Of a stretch of DNA of 52,767 nucleotides, positions 1 to 7,492 are shown one piece after another. Where the stretch lies: assembly GCA_947166135.1 (NCBI GenBank), contig CAMVDB010000006.1:1-52767 (forward strand), given 5' to 3'. How positions within the stretch are numbered: the stretch's first letter is position 1; each line of letters opens with the position of its first letter. Under the pieces are notes generated by a model. The model did no database searches. It was not told the origin of the DNA and worked only from the letters and a program-made list of their open reading frames with translations. The stretch comes from an uncultured Clostridia bacterium. Its GTDB lineage: Bacteria > Bacillota > Clostridia > Oscillospirales > Acutalibacteraceae. Position numbers and translations under genes: made by a program.

Positions 1-42
1 GCCCCTTACGGCAGCGCTCTCATTCTGCTGTAAGGGGCTTTT
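1..42 (+). terminator. Rho-independent terminator of an upstream gene outside the window
   Basis: The window opens with a 14-bp stem (arms 1-14 and 25-38, one G-T pair) followed by TTTT at 39-42. Read on the plus strand this is a typical intrinsic terminator. The gene it ends lies before position 1. It faces the minus-strand terminator at 50-79, so the upstream gene probably converges on the lipoprotein gene. Confidence 0.75.
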
Positions 43-49
43 CTATATA

Positions 50-79
50 AAAAATCAGGGGCTGTCGTTCGACAACCCC
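50..79 (-). terminator. Terminator of the small lipoprotein gene
   Basis: The hairpin has arms 58-67 and 70-79 (10 bp, one mismatch, TT loop). On the minus strand it is followed by a short T-run after TGA. It lies 19 nt beyond the stop codon of the minus-strand gene at 98-451. Confidence 0.65.
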
Positions 80-97
80 CGAAGCGTTTATGCCGTT

Positions 98-451
98 TTA
101 CTGTTTGTAGCCGTAGAAGCTGAAGGACATCTCTTCGATATCCATGACCTTAGAGGTCGCTACGTAGGTGCAGATCTTCTCTTTATCCCAGCTGTTGAGC
201 TTGATATAGATCTTGCCGCTGCCCTCAGCCTCGAGGCGATAGGTACCCTCGTCGACAACACCGGTGTCGTTATTGGTCAGGCTGCACTTGCCGTCCCTCT
301 CAAAAGTCCAAGTCAGGTTACCGTCGACTTCGTCCTCCTGCTTCCAGGAGCCGAGCATGTGCTCATCGACTACTCTGCCGCATGCAGCAAACACGGAAAC
401 CAGCATCGCCGCGAGCATAACGACGGCGAGAACTCTGGAAATTGTCTTCAT
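98..451 (-). CDS. Small secreted lipoprotein of unknown function
   Basis: 117 residues. The N-terminus is a bacterial lipoprotein signal: basic MKTISR, a hydrophobic stretch, then FAAC with the lipid-attachment Cys at residue 24, so the mature protein should sit on the outer face of the membrane. The rest is a short beta-rich domain with patterns such as LGSWKQ, TWTFERDGKC and DEGTYRLE, which recall small lipocalin-like lipoproteins (DUF5640-type). That family link is only an impression. The start is fixed by AGGAGG 7 nt upstream of ATG. An extended -10 lies at 482-490 and a terminator follows, so it appears monocistronic. No function can be assigned. Confidence 0.7.
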   Translation of the reverse strand: MKTISRVLAVVMLAAMLVSVFAACGRVVDEHMLGSWKQEDEVDGNLTWTFERDGKCSLTNNDTGVVDEGTYRLEAEGSGKIYIKLNSWDKEKICTYVATSKVMDIEEMSFSFYGYKQ

Positions 452-481
452 TCTTTTACCTCCTAAAAATTGAGTATCATC

Positions 482-490
482 ATTATAGCA
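482..490 (-). promoter_or_regulatory. Extended -10 promoter of the lipoprotein gene
   Basis: On the minus strand TGC-TATAAT is a perfect extended -10 (hexamer 487-482). No good -35 is found 17 bp upstream. The inferred transcription start lies about 25 nt before the start codon. Confidence 0.5.
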
Positions 491-586
491 TATCCGTTTA
501 CAAAATGCTATAGTTTTTTACACGATTTAATATTCTGTTTACAACGAACTCTTGCTGATTTGCATAAAAGCGCGGATTACGGAATG

Positions 587-614
587 AAAAAAACGGGGAG
601 CGAAAAGCTCCCCG
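587..614 (-). terminator. Terminator of the DUF6465-like gene
   Basis: An 8-bp GC-rich stem (arms 594-601 and 607-614, AAAA-type loop) is followed on the minus strand by seven T residues (593-587). It lies about 20 nt after the stop codon of the lysine-rich protein gene. Confidence 0.85.
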
Positions 615-634
615 CCGTACTTGCAAAACTATGA

Positions 635-982
635 TCAGTCAGCAACAAAGAATACATCCATGCCGGTGGTCTCGCCGTCAGCTACGATGTAAGCCTTGCT
701 CTCTTCGGGCTTAACATAAACGGTGTAAGCCTTCTTACCCTTAACGACCTTCTTGACGTTCTTCTCGATGTCAGCTACGGAAACGGTAGCGCCGCCGAAC
801 TGGATGTACAGATCGAACTTGGGCTCAACCTTCTTAGCAGCAGGCTTCTTAGCAGCCTTGGTCTCGGTCTTGGCAGCAGCCTTGGTCTCAGCCTTAGCAG
901 CGGTCTCAGCCTTCTTGGTAGCGGTCTTCTTAGCGGTGGTCTTGGTCTCCGCCTTAGCGGTAGTCTTCTTTGCGGTTGCCAT
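635..982 (-). CDS. Lysine/alanine-rich histone-H1-like protein with DUF6465-like domain
   Basis: 115 residues. Residues 1-52 are almost only K, A, T and E in degenerate AxKT/AETK-type repeats, like the C-terminal tail of histone H1 or bacterial Hc1/AlgP proteins. Residues 54-115 form a compact domain (FDLYIQFGG, YVKPEESKAYIVADGE) that I associate with DUF6465 proteins of Clostridia. The ATG at 982 is preferred over upstream in-frame codons because AGAAGGA lies 8 nt before it and the longer reading would run through the promoter. The promoter is near perfect, so abundant expression is likely. The tail suggests binding to DNA, RNA or another polyanion such as the cell wall. That role is inferred. 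Confidence 0.75.
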   Translation of the reverse strand: MATAKKTTAKAETKTTAKKTATKKAETAAKAETKAAAKTETKAAKKPAAKKVEPKFDLYIQFGGATVSVADIEKNVKKVVKGKKAYTVYVKPEESKAYIVADGETTGMDVFFVAD

Positions 983-1048
983 AATAAAAATCCTTCTTTC
1001 TTGTATTTCGAAAATATACTGTTTAAGCGCTTTTCGCTTACAATTCGT

Positions 1049-1077
1049 ATTATAGCTTTCCCGACGGAACTTGTCAA
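1049..1077 (-). promoter_or_regulatory. Consensus sigma-A promoter for the lysine-rich protein gene
   Basis: The minus strand carries TTGACA (1077-1072), a 17-bp spacer and TATAAT (1054-1049), a full consensus match. The 5' UTR begins with a 6-bp hairpin (arms 1024-1029 and 1035-1040). Confidence 0.9.
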
Positions 1078-1310
1078 ATGATAATGCAAATTTTGGTTGA
1101 TTAACCAAATGAGCGGGAGAGCGCAAGAGTTTTGTAGGTATTGTTGACGGAAAATATTTGCACAAAACGGGTGAATGGCGGTTTTTTGCTTTGCATATTT
1201 CATAAAATCCACGGTAGTATTATGTGCATTTTCACAGGGTATTATACGGGACTTAGACATTTTGCATATTTTATTATTGAAAAAACTATTTCTTTTTACC
1301 ATGCTCCGCC

Positions 1311-1339
1311 TTGCGTTTTGACCTTGTCTCTGGTATAAT
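1311..1339 (+). promoter_or_regulatory. Promoter of the AEC transporter-WYL regulator pair
   Basis: An extended -10, TGG-TATAAT (1331-1339), is preceded 17 bp upstream by a weak -35, TTGCGT (1311-1316). A TTGACC at 1318 is too close (10-bp spacer). The leader that follows contains a 9-bp hairpin. Confidence 0.65.
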
Positions 1340-1356
1340 GACGGAGTACAAAAACA

Positions 1357-1387
1357 GGGACTTTGATCCATCATCCGCCAAAGTCCC
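1357..1387 (+). promoter_or_regulatory. Leader hairpin upstream of the AEC transporter gene
   Basis: A perfect 9-bp inverted repeat (GGGACTTTG at 1357-1365, CAAAGTCCC at 1379-1387) with a 13-nt loop lies between the promoter and the ribosome site. No T-run follows, so it is not a terminator. It could be an operator for the adjacent WYL regulator or an mRNA stability element. That is inference. Confidence 0.45.
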
Positions 1388-1427
1388 GGATAAAGACCTT
1401 TATATCTTATCGAAAGGAAGGGATGAC

Positions 1428-2363
1428 ATGCTGAGCGCTTTCACGGATGTCGGCACACAGGTGCTGGTGCTTTTCGTGCTGATCGGCGCAGGCGTTCTGC
1501 TGACGAAGCTCGGACTGATCACCGAAGCAGGCTCGCGAACGATGACGGACGTCGTGCTGTACGCGGTAACGCCGTGCGTGATCATCAACGCCTTCCAGCG
1601 CGAGTACCGTCCCGAGATGCTGTGGGGACTGCTCACGGCGCTGCTCGCGGCGTTCCTCTCCCTGCTGTTCTCCGTTCTGCTCGCCGAGATACTGTACCGC
1701 AAGACCGAGATCTCCCGCGCGGTCGTACTGAAGTTCGCCGTCGTGTTCTCGAACTGCGGCTTCATGGCGCTGCCGCTCCAGCAGGCGATCCTCGGCGACG
1801 ACGGCGTGTTCTACGGCGCGGCGTTCGTCGCGATGTTCAACATCTTCATGTGGACGTACGGACTGCTGACCATGAGCCGACAGAAAAACCTCAAAGCCGC
1901 GCTCAAGGCGGTGGTGAATCCGGGCGTCATCGGTACGGTGATCGGCGTGATCCTGTTCGCTTGCTCGATCAAGCTGCCGACCGTGCTCGGCTCGCCGGTC
2001 AGCATGATGGCAGCGCTGAATACACCGATCCCGATGCTGGTCATCGGCTACCACCTGACCCACTCCGACCTCAGGCGCGTGCTCACCGATAAGGGCGCGT
2101 ATTTCGCGATGGCGCTGCGGCTGATTGTCCTGCCGCTGATCGCGCTGGGCGTGATGACGGCGCTGCATATCGACCCGGTCATCACCGTATCCGTCGTGAT
2201 CGCGGTCAGCTCCCCTGTCGCCGCCTTCACCACCATGATGGCGACCAAATACGGGCGCGACACAGCGCTCAGCGCGGGGATTGTCTCGGCGTCGGCGCTG
2301 TTCTCTTTGCTGAGCATGCCGTTGGTCGTAGGGCTGGCGCAGTACGTCACACACCTCGCATAA
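1428..2363 (+). CDS. AEC-family (auxin efflux carrier-like) transporter
   Basis: 311 residues from ATG 1428, chosen because AAGGAAGGG lies just upstream. An in-frame upstream reading from 1311 has no ribosome site and overlaps the promoter. The protein is highly hydrophobic, with about ten membrane helices in two halves (VLVLFVLIGAGVLLTKLGL at the start, VITVSVVIAVSSPVAAFTTM near the end), and matches the Mem_trans/AEC family of secondary carriers that export or exchange small carboxylates such as malate. The substrate cannot be read from sequence. A WYL regulator follows after 24 nt and is probably co-transcribed, so it may control this transporter. Confidence 0.85.
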   Translation: MLSAFTDVGTQVLVLFVLIGAGVLLTKLGLITEAGSRTMTDVVLYAVTPCVIINAFQREYRPEMLWGLLTALLAAFLSLLFSVLLAEILYRKTEISRAVVLKFAVVFSNCGFMALPLQQAILGDDGVFYGAAFVAMFNIFMWTYGLLTMSRQKNLKAALKAVVNPGVIGTVIGVILFACSIKLPTVLGSPVSMMAALNTPIPMLVIGYHLTHSDLRRVLTDKGAYFAMALRLIVLPLIALGVMTALHIDPVITVSVVIAVSSPVAAFTTMMATKYGRDTALSAGIVSASALFSLLSMPLVVGLAQYVTHLA

Positions 2364-2387
2364 AACAGAAACCGAAAGGAAAAAGCT

Positions 2388-3395
2388 ATGGCAAAGAATC
2401 CGAAGCAAAAACAAAAGCTGCTGTATATCATGAAGTTCTTCATGGAAAAGACCGATGACGACTACGGCGTGACCGTCGCGGACATCATCGACTACCTCGC
2501 GGAGTTCGACATCGCCGCCGAGAGAAAGAGCATCTACAACGATATCGAGTGCCTGCGTGATTTCGGCTTCGATATCGTCAAGACCAAGGTCGGCAAGATC
2601 TCGCTGTTCAGTCTGGTATCCCGCGACTTCACCCTCGAGGAGATCAAGCTGCTGATCGACGCGGTACAGAGCTCGAAGTTCATCACCGTAAAGAAGAGCC
2701 GCGACCTGATCCGTAAGATCGAGCACCTCACCTCCGAGAACCAGGCGAAGGAGCTGCACCGTCAGGTGATCGTCGCCAACCGCGTCAAGCACTCGAACGA
2801 GGAGATCTACCGCAACATCGACAGCATCAACCGCGCCATCAACAAGAAGCGGAAGATCGGCTTCTACTATACCAACTGGCAGGTCTCGCGCACAGGCGCC
2901 CGCAAGCTCGTACGGGTTCGCCGCCACGACGGGATGCGCTACCTGCTGACGCCCAAGGCGCTGACATGGGACGACGAGAACTACTACATGATCGCCTACG
3001 ATAAGGAGGCGGATAAGCTCAAGCACTTCCGCGTCGACAAGATGGAGGATATCTCCGTCGAGGACATGCGCGCCGACAGCACCAAGGCGGTGGATCAATT
3101 CGATCTCGCGGTCTACACCAAGCGGGTGTTCGGCATGTACGGCGGCGAGACCGTCAACGTCAAGCTGCGCTTCGACGACAGCCTGATCGGCGTGGTGGTC
3201 GATCGCTTCTCGGACAAGGTGTTCATCATGCCGCACAGCGACGGTACCTTCACCATGAGCGCCGAGGTCATGCTCTCGCCGCAGTTCTACGGCTGGCTGT
3301 TCTCCTTCGGCGACAAGGTCAGGATCGAATCGCCCAAGGCCGCGAAGGACGGCTTCTGCGATTACCTCAACAGCGTACAAAAACAGTATTCATAA
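2388..3395 (+). CDS. WYL-domain transcriptional regulator
   Basis: 335 residues; AAAGGAAAAAGCT precedes the ATG. Residues about 7-65 form a winged helix-turn-helix (VTVADIIDYLAEF, RKSIYNDIECLRDFGFDI), the DeoR/YafY-type DNA-binding module. The middle holds the WYL beta-barrel (KIGFYYTNW, LVRVRRHDGMRYLLTPKALTW, YYMIAYD, LKHFRVDKM), a ligand- or nucleic-acid-sensing fold. The C-terminus matches the WCX extension (VNVKLRFDDSLIGVVVDRF). Such proteins commonly act as transcriptional repressors or activators. It lies 24 nt after the AEC transporter and ends in a terminator, so the two form a unit. The effector is unknown. Confidence 0.88.
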   Translation: MAKNPKQKQKLLYIMKFFMEKTDDDYGVTVADIIDYLAEFDIAAERKSIYNDIECLRDFGFDIVKTKVGKISLFSLVSRDFTLEEIKLLIDAVQSSKFITVKKSRDLIRKIEHLTSENQAKELHRQVIVANRVKHSNEEIYRNIDSINRAINKKRKIGFYYTNWQVSRTGARKLVRVRRHDGMRYLLTPKALTWDDENYYMIAYDKEADKLKHFRVDKMEDISVEDMRADSTKAVDQFDLAVYTKRVFGMYGGETVNVKLRFDDSLIGVVVDRFSDKVFIMPHSDGTFTMSAEVMLSPQFYGWLFSFGDKVRIESPKAAKDGFCDYLNSVQKQYS

Positions 3396-3407
3396 CATAA
3401 AACGACT

Positions 3408-3441
3408 CCGCCGCCGCCCGCCCGGGCAACGGCGGTTTTCT
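3408..3441 (+). terminator. Terminator after the WYL regulator
   Basis: A GC-rich inverted repeat (CCGCCG around 3408-3416, CGGCGG at 3430-3435) is followed by TTTTCTTT. It lies 13 nt after the stop codon of the regulator. Confidence 0.7.
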
Positions 3442-3581
3442 TTAGTACTGTTTATCGGACTGAATTTCTGTTAGACTGAACTTAAGGGGCGAACAAAAAG
3501 GGATTTTCCGATCGCTCCGCCGTAAAGAACGGAGGTTGTGCAATTTTTTTGTAAAAATCTGTTTCTTTTTTCGGGAATATG

Positions 3582-3590
3582 TGGTATGAT
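3582..3590 (+). promoter_or_regulatory. Extended -10 promoter of the maf operon
   Basis: TGG-TATGAT (3582-3590) lies about 75 nt upstream of the maf start codon in an AT-rich stretch. The -35 is poor (TTTCTT at 3562-3567). The 3396-3665 gap otherwise holds only the preceding terminator. Confidence 0.5.
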
Positions 3591-3665
3591 ATATTGGTTA
3601 ATAGCCTATTATGCGTCGCGGCGGTCTTTCCGCTGCGTAAAAAACCGGAAAAAGAGCAGATCACT

Positions 3666-4229
3666 ATGAGCAGCATTATTTTAGCGTCAAAATCACCCCG
3701 CCGACAGGAACTGATCGCGCGCATCACCGAGGACTTCGAGGTGATCGTCGCCGAGGAGCCGAAGGACTTGCCCGAGGACGTCAAGCCCGAAGAAACGCCC
3801 GTGTTCCTTGCGTCATACAAGGCGGGCTCCGTCGCCGTGAATCATCGGGATCGGATCGTCATCGGCGCCGACACCGTGGTACTGGTCGATGATAAAGTGC
3901 TCGGCAAGCCAAAGGATCAAGCGGACGCCGAACGGATGCTGCGCCTGCTCTCGGGGCGCAGGCACACCGTTATCACGGGCTGCTGCATCATTTGCGACTC
4001 ACGCTGGCTCACCTTCTCGTCAAAAACTCAGGTCGAGTTTTATGAGCTCAGCGACAGGGAAATCGCTGAGTATATCGCCACGGGCGAACCGTTCGACAAG
4101 GCGGGCGCCTACGGTATCCAGGGACAGGGCTCGCTCCTGGTCAAGGGTATCGAGGGGGATTACTTCAACGTTATGGGGCTCCCTGTCGCAAGGCTGAAGC
4201 GCGAGCTGGAACACTTTACCGGTGAGTAA
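3666..4229 (+). CDS. maf: Maf nucleoside-triphosphate pyrophosphatase (dTTP/UTP type)
   Basis: 187 residues, normal for Maf. Maf enzymes hydrolyse non-canonical or excess nucleoside triphosphates to monophosphates and pyrophosphate in the cytoplasm. Family motifs are intact: ASKSPRR at residues 7-13, SYKA at 50-53, GADTVV at 67-72 with the catalytic Asp69, LGKP at 79-82 and GAYGIQGQGS. The last motif favours the dTTP/UTPase (YhdE-like) subgroup; that subclass is inference. The ATG at 3666 aligns with the family N-terminus; the upstream in-frame extension overlaps the promoter. The ribosome site is weak (AAAGAG). It is first in a tight four-gene plus-strand operon. Confidence 0.9.
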   Translation: MSSIILASKSPRRQELIARITEDFEVIVAEEPKDLPEDVKPEETPVFLASYKAGSVAVNHRDRIVIGADTVVLVDDKVLGKPKDQADAERMLRLLSGRRHTVITGCCIICDSRWLTFSSKTQVEFYELSDREIAEYIATGEPFDKAGAYGIQGQGSLLVKGIEGDYFNVMGLPVARLKRELEHFTGE

Positions 4230-4251
4230 TACTCACGGAGAGGAACGTCGG

Positions 4252-5163
4252 ATGAAACACCTGTTTATTCTGAACCGCAACGCGGGGACCAAGGACACGA
4301 CTCCCGAGACGCAAGCCAAGATCGAGGCTCTCGGACGCTCCGACATCATCATCGAATATACAAGAGAAGCCGGAGACGCACAGCGGATCGCCCGCGAATA
4401 TGCCGAAAAGGGAGAACCCCTGCGCGTCTACGCCTGCGGCGGCGACGGCACCGCGAACGAAGCGCTGCACGGACTGCTGGGGCACGAGAACGTCGCGCTG
4501 GGCTTGATACCCGTCGGCACGGGCAACGACTACATCCGCTCGCTGCCTGCTCGAGGTGAGGACTTCCTCGATATGGAGAAGATGGTAAACGGCAGCACAA
4601 TCACCGTCGACCTGCTCAAGTGCAACAACCGCTACGCGCTGAACGTCATCTCGGTCGGCTACGACTGTGAGGTCGCGGACCGCGCGCAGAAGAACAAGCG
4701 GCTGCCGCTGATGTCCGGTCCCCTCGCCTACAAGCTGGCGATCGTACAATGCCTGCTGACAAAAAGAAAGCACACCTTCGTTCCTTATGCCGACGGCGAG
4801 AGGATCTCCATCGCCGGAGGCTTCAAGACCCAGATGCTCGCCGTAGCCGCAAAGGGCATGTATTACGGCGGCGGCATCAAGGCGACCCCCTACGCCGCGC
4901 TCGACGACGGACTGATCGACTTCATGGCGATCCCCACCGTACCCATCAGCTACTTCACGTGGATGATGGGACCGTTCACCCGCGGCGAACACATCGACCA
5001 TCCTAAAGGAAAGAATTTCATCATACATAAAAAATGCCGCGAGCTGAAGCTCGACAACCACGGAGAGATCAAAGTCGGCATCGACGGCGAGATGTTCGTC
5101 ATGACCGATCCGACGATCACCGTCATACCGAAGGCATTTCAAATCATTATTCCAAAGGCTTGA
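4252..5163 (+). CDS. Diacylglycerol kinase-like lipid kinase (DagK/YegS family)
   Basis: 303 residues. The DAGK catalytic fold is clear: FILNRNAG at the N-terminus, nucleotide-binding GGDGT at residues 63-67, and PVGTGND at about 87-93. The C-terminal half has the usual beta-sandwich with YYGGGIKATPYAALDDGLIDF. These enzymes phosphorylate diacylglycerol or a similar lipid at the membrane, recycling it to phosphatidate. The ATG at 4252 has GGAGAGGA upstream and is preferred to the in-frame start at 4222, which would overlap maf. It lies 22 nt after maf and 5 nt before the SGNH hydrolase gene. The lipid substrate is inferred. Confidence 0.88.
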   Translation: MKHLFILNRNAGTKDTTPETQAKIEALGRSDIIIEYTREAGDAQRIAREYAEKGEPLRVYACGGDGTANEALHGLLGHENVALGLIPVGTGNDYIRSLPARGEDFLDMEKMVNGSTITVDLLKCNNRYALNVISVGYDCEVADRAQKNKRLPLMSGPLAYKLAIVQCLLTKRKHTFVPYADGERISIAGGFKTQMLAVAAKGMYYGGGIKATPYAALDDGLIDFMAIPTVPISYFTWMMGPFTRGEHIDHPKGKNFIIHKKCRELKLDNHGEIKVGIDGEMFVMTDPTITVIPKAFQIIIPKA

Positions 5164-5168
5164 TACAA

Positions 5169-6404
5169 TTGCAGCGATTCAAGGAGCGCCTCATACGCGC
5201 TGTCAAAAAACGACCCCGGGTCTTTATAGCGATACTGGTCACGGTACAGGTCATCTGCCTGTGCTGTGTCTTTGTCGTGTCCGCGCAGGGTCACCAGACG
5301 CATGAGAATCCTGCGACCGCGTCCGAGAGCAATCCCGACGCCGTACTGGCTGACCGCCTGAGCGAGAAGATCGCCTGCGCGGGGCTGACCCGCAGCAGCT
5401 GGCTGTATGAGCTGATCAGCGCCGAGTTCCCCGATGACAAGCTCGACCGCTACGACAGCGAAGCGGTCTTTGAATCCGCGGTAAAGCACGGTATCCTCAG
5501 CTATTATACCGATACCGAGATCGTTCAGCCCCTGACGCGCCGCTTCGTCTGCTCTACGATGGTGAAGGCGTTCGGTTATGAGCTGCCCAAGGACGCGGAG
5601 CGTCCGTCGGACGTCAGCAAATACGACGACTACATGACCGTCGCCGCCTACTACGGCTACTTCCCCGACAGGATCGACCGCATCTATCCCGAAGCGCGCA
5701 TCACCGCCGAGGAATTTGCGAATCTCAGGAACGAGCTTAAATACCGCCGTATCCTCAAGGGTAAGACAGTCCTGACCTTCGGCGACAGCATCATGCACGG
5801 CAGCGGCAACAACGACGACGGCATGGGCTCGATGATCGCCGCGAAATACGGGATGAACTGTACCGATTACTCCGTACCGGGCGCGACCATGGGCGTATAC
5901 AACAAGCACGGACATATCCCCGACCAGATCCGTCAGGCGAAGAGCGAGCACCGTACCGCGGACGTCATCCTGCTCAACGGCGGCACGAACGATATGGTCT
6001 TCACCAAAATCGGCAGCGTCGCCGAGGGCTTCGATATGTCCAAGGTCGACGAGAAGGATTTCTCCGGTGGTTTTGAGAAAACCATGTGGATGATCCGCAA
6101 GTACTGGGGCGACATTCCCGTCGTCTATGTCCGCTCGCATAATATGGCGCTTGCCGCCGATGATAAAGAGAAGAAGTACGGCGAACGCGGCATCGAGCTT
6201 GCGAAGAAATGGAGCGCCGTTACCATCGACCTGTATAACGACAGCGAGCTGAATACCGAGGACCGGGTAATGAACGGTCTCTATACCTCCGTCGACACCA
6301 GAAAAAAGGTGTTGACCCACGATAGCATCCACCCCACCGCCTTAGGCTACGCGAGATACTACCTTCCGCCGCTGGCTCAGGCGCTGATGAAAATATTCGG
6401 ATAA
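5169..6404 (+). CDS. Membrane-anchored SGNH/GDSL hydrolase with SLH-like domain
   Basis: 411 residues from TTG 5169, which has AAAGG 10 nt upstream; the longer frame overlaps the kinase gene. Residues 1-17 are basic and 18-40 form one membrane helix, so the rest is extracellular. Residues about 90-195 resemble an S-layer-homology repeat (LTRRFVCSTMVKAFGYEL, MTVAAYYGYFPD, ITAEEFANL). The C-terminal SGNH hydrolase domain has all blocks: GDS with nucleophile Ser207, PGATMG, GGTND with Asn274 and DSIH with Asp385/His388. It is probably an esterase acting on wall polymers, for example an O-acetyl or phospho-ester group. The substrate is not readable. It is tightly packed in the maf-GT2 operon. Confidence 0.8.
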   Translation: MQRFKERLIRAVKKRPRVFIAILVTVQVICLCCVFVVSAQGHQTHENPATASESNPDAVLADRLSEKIACAGLTRSSWLYELISAEFPDDKLDRYDSEAVFESAVKHGILSYYTDTEIVQPLTRRFVCSTMVKAFGYELPKDAERPSDVSKYDDYMTVAAYYGYFPDRIDRIYPEARITAEEFANLRNELKYRRILKGKTVLTFGDSIMHGSGNNDDGMGSMIAAKYGMNCTDYSVPGATMGVYNKHGHIPDQIRQAKSEHRTADVILLNGGTNDMVFTKIGSVAEGFDMSKVDEKDFSGGFEKTMWMIRKYWGDIPVVYVRSHNMALAADDKEKKYGERGIELAKKWSAVTIDLYNDSELNTEDRVMNGLYTSVDTRKKVLTHDSIHPTALGYARYYLPPLAQALMKIFG

Positions 6405-6421
6405 ATGAAAGAAGGATCTGC

Positions 6422-7366
6422 ATGACAAAGCTATATATCGCCGTCCCCTGCTATAACGAGGAGGAAGTGCTCCCCGACAGTGCGGAAAAGCTGCGCGCTA
6501 AGCTCAATGCGATGATGGACAAGGGGCTGATCAGCTATGACAGCCGCATCGTCTTCATCGACGACGGCAGCAAGGACAAGACATGGCAGCTGATCGAGGG
6601 GCTGCACAATACCGACAGCATCTACAGCGGCATCAAGCTGAGCCGTAACCGCGGCCACCAGAACGCGCTGATGTGCGGACTGATGACCCTCAGGGATCAG
6701 GCTGACGCCGTCATCTCCATCGACGCCGACCTGCAGGATGATATCGAGGTATTTGACGAGATGGTCGAGCGCTATCAGGACGGCTGTGACGTCGTATACG
6801 GCGTTCGCTCCAAGCGTGAGACCGACACCTTTTTCAAGCGCTTCACCGCCGAGGGCTACTACAAGGTGCTCGACAAGATGGGCGCGAAGGTCATCTTCAA
6901 CCACGCCGACTTCCGCCTGATGAGCAAGCGGGCGCTGGAGGCGTTCTCCGAATTTCATGAGACCAACCTCTTCCTGCGCGGTCTGGTACCGATGATCGGC
7001 TTCAAGAGCGCGATCGTCACCTACGAGCGCAGCGAGCGACTCGCGGGCGAGAGCAAATATCCGCTCAAGAAGATGCTCGCGCTGGCGTGGGAGGGCATCA
7101 CCTCGCTGTCGACCAAGCCCATCAAAATGATCACCCGACTGGGTCTGATCATCTTCCTGATCAGTATCATCATGCTGATCTACTCGATCATCCGCTTCTT
7201 CACCGGCGCCACCGAGACCGGCTGGGCATCGCTGGCGGTCTCGATCTGGGCGATCGGCGGCCTGCAGATGATGGCGATCGGCATCATCGGCGAGTACATC
7301 GGCAAGATCTACCTCGAAAGCAAGCACCGCCCGCGCTTCATCGTCGAAACGTTCCTGAATGACTAA
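6422..7366 (+). CDS. Polyisoprenyl-type GT2 glycosyltransferase (DPM1/GtrB-like)
   Basis: 314 residues; AGAAGGA precedes the ATG. The N-terminal GT-A domain has VPCYNEEEVLP, FIDDGSKD and SIDADLQDD, the last being the DxD-type metal/nucleotide-sugar site. Two membrane helices close the protein (LIIFLISIIMLIYSIIRFF and WASLAVSIWAIGGLQMMAIG), followed by GEYIGKIYLESKHRPRFIV. That is the layout of GtrB/YkoT enzymes, which move a sugar from a nucleotide sugar to undecaprenyl phosphate on the cytoplasmic face. It ends the maf operon and is followed by a terminator. With the SGNH esterase upstream this suggests surface-glycan modification, which is inference. Confidence 0.85.
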   Translation: MTKLYIAVPCYNEEEVLPDSAEKLRAKLNAMMDKGLISYDSRIVFIDDGSKDKTWQLIEGLHNTDSIYSGIKLSRNRGHQNALMCGLMTLRDQADAVISIDADLQDDIEVFDEMVERYQDGCDVVYGVRSKRETDTFFKRFTAEGYYKVLDKMGAKVIFNHADFRLMSKRALEAFSEFHETNLFLRGLVPMIGFKSAIVTYERSERLAGESKYPLKKMLALAWEGITSLSTKPIKMITRLGLIIFLISIIMLIYSIIRFFTGATETGWASLAVSIWAIGGLQMMAIGIIGEYIGKIYLESKHRPRFIVETFLND

Positions 7367-7380
7367 TGTAATCAACATCA

Positions 7381-7411
7381 AAGCCCTTGGACTGCGGTTC
7401 AAGGGCTTTTT
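7381..7411 (+). terminator. Terminator of the maf-GT2 operon
   Basis: A 9-bp stem (AAGCCCTTG at 7381-7389, CAAGGGCTT at 7400-7408) is followed by TTT. It lies 14 nt after the GT2 stop codon. Confidence 0.85.
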
Positions 7412-7432
7412 CCATATATATCTGCATACAGA

Positions 7433-7466
7433 AAGAGCCGAAGCGTACCCGCTCCGACTCTTTTTG
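7433..7466. terminator. Second hairpin between convergent GT2 and uracil permease genes
   Basis: A 12-bp inverted repeat with one mismatch (arms 7434-7445 and 7450-7461) is followed on the plus strand by a T-run. On the minus strand it lies 30 nt after the permease stop with a short TTTC. It probably serves both convergent operons. Confidence 0.65.
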
Positions 7467-7492
7467 CAGTATATTTTCAAATAGGAATTCTC

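Larger units (their letters stand above)
983..1427. other. Intergenic region between divergent genes
   Basis: This 445-bp gap holds the consensus promoter of the lysine-rich protein gene (1049-1077, minus), the promoter and leader hairpin of the AEC transporter (1311-1387, plus) and an AT-rich stretch at about 1080-1310 in which I see no gene or convincing structure. Confidence 0.6.

Noticed and set aside
1318-1339. TTGACC as -35 of the AEC promoter
   Set aside because: The spacer to TATAAT is only 10 bp. The extended -10 with TTGCGT at 17 bp is more plausible.
775-1374. A long minus-strand frame overlapping the lysine-rich protein, ending in R/P/L repeats
   Set aside because: It is the other-frame reading of the lysine/alanine repeats and runs through a consensus promoter.
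1407-3380. A 657-codon open frame on the minus strand opposite the AEC and WYL genes
   Set aside because: Its composition (rich in D, H, R, V and Q) is that of a shadow frame of GC-rich codons. It crosses two well-supported genes, and no ribosome site fits. Similar long antisense frames opposite most genes were left out.
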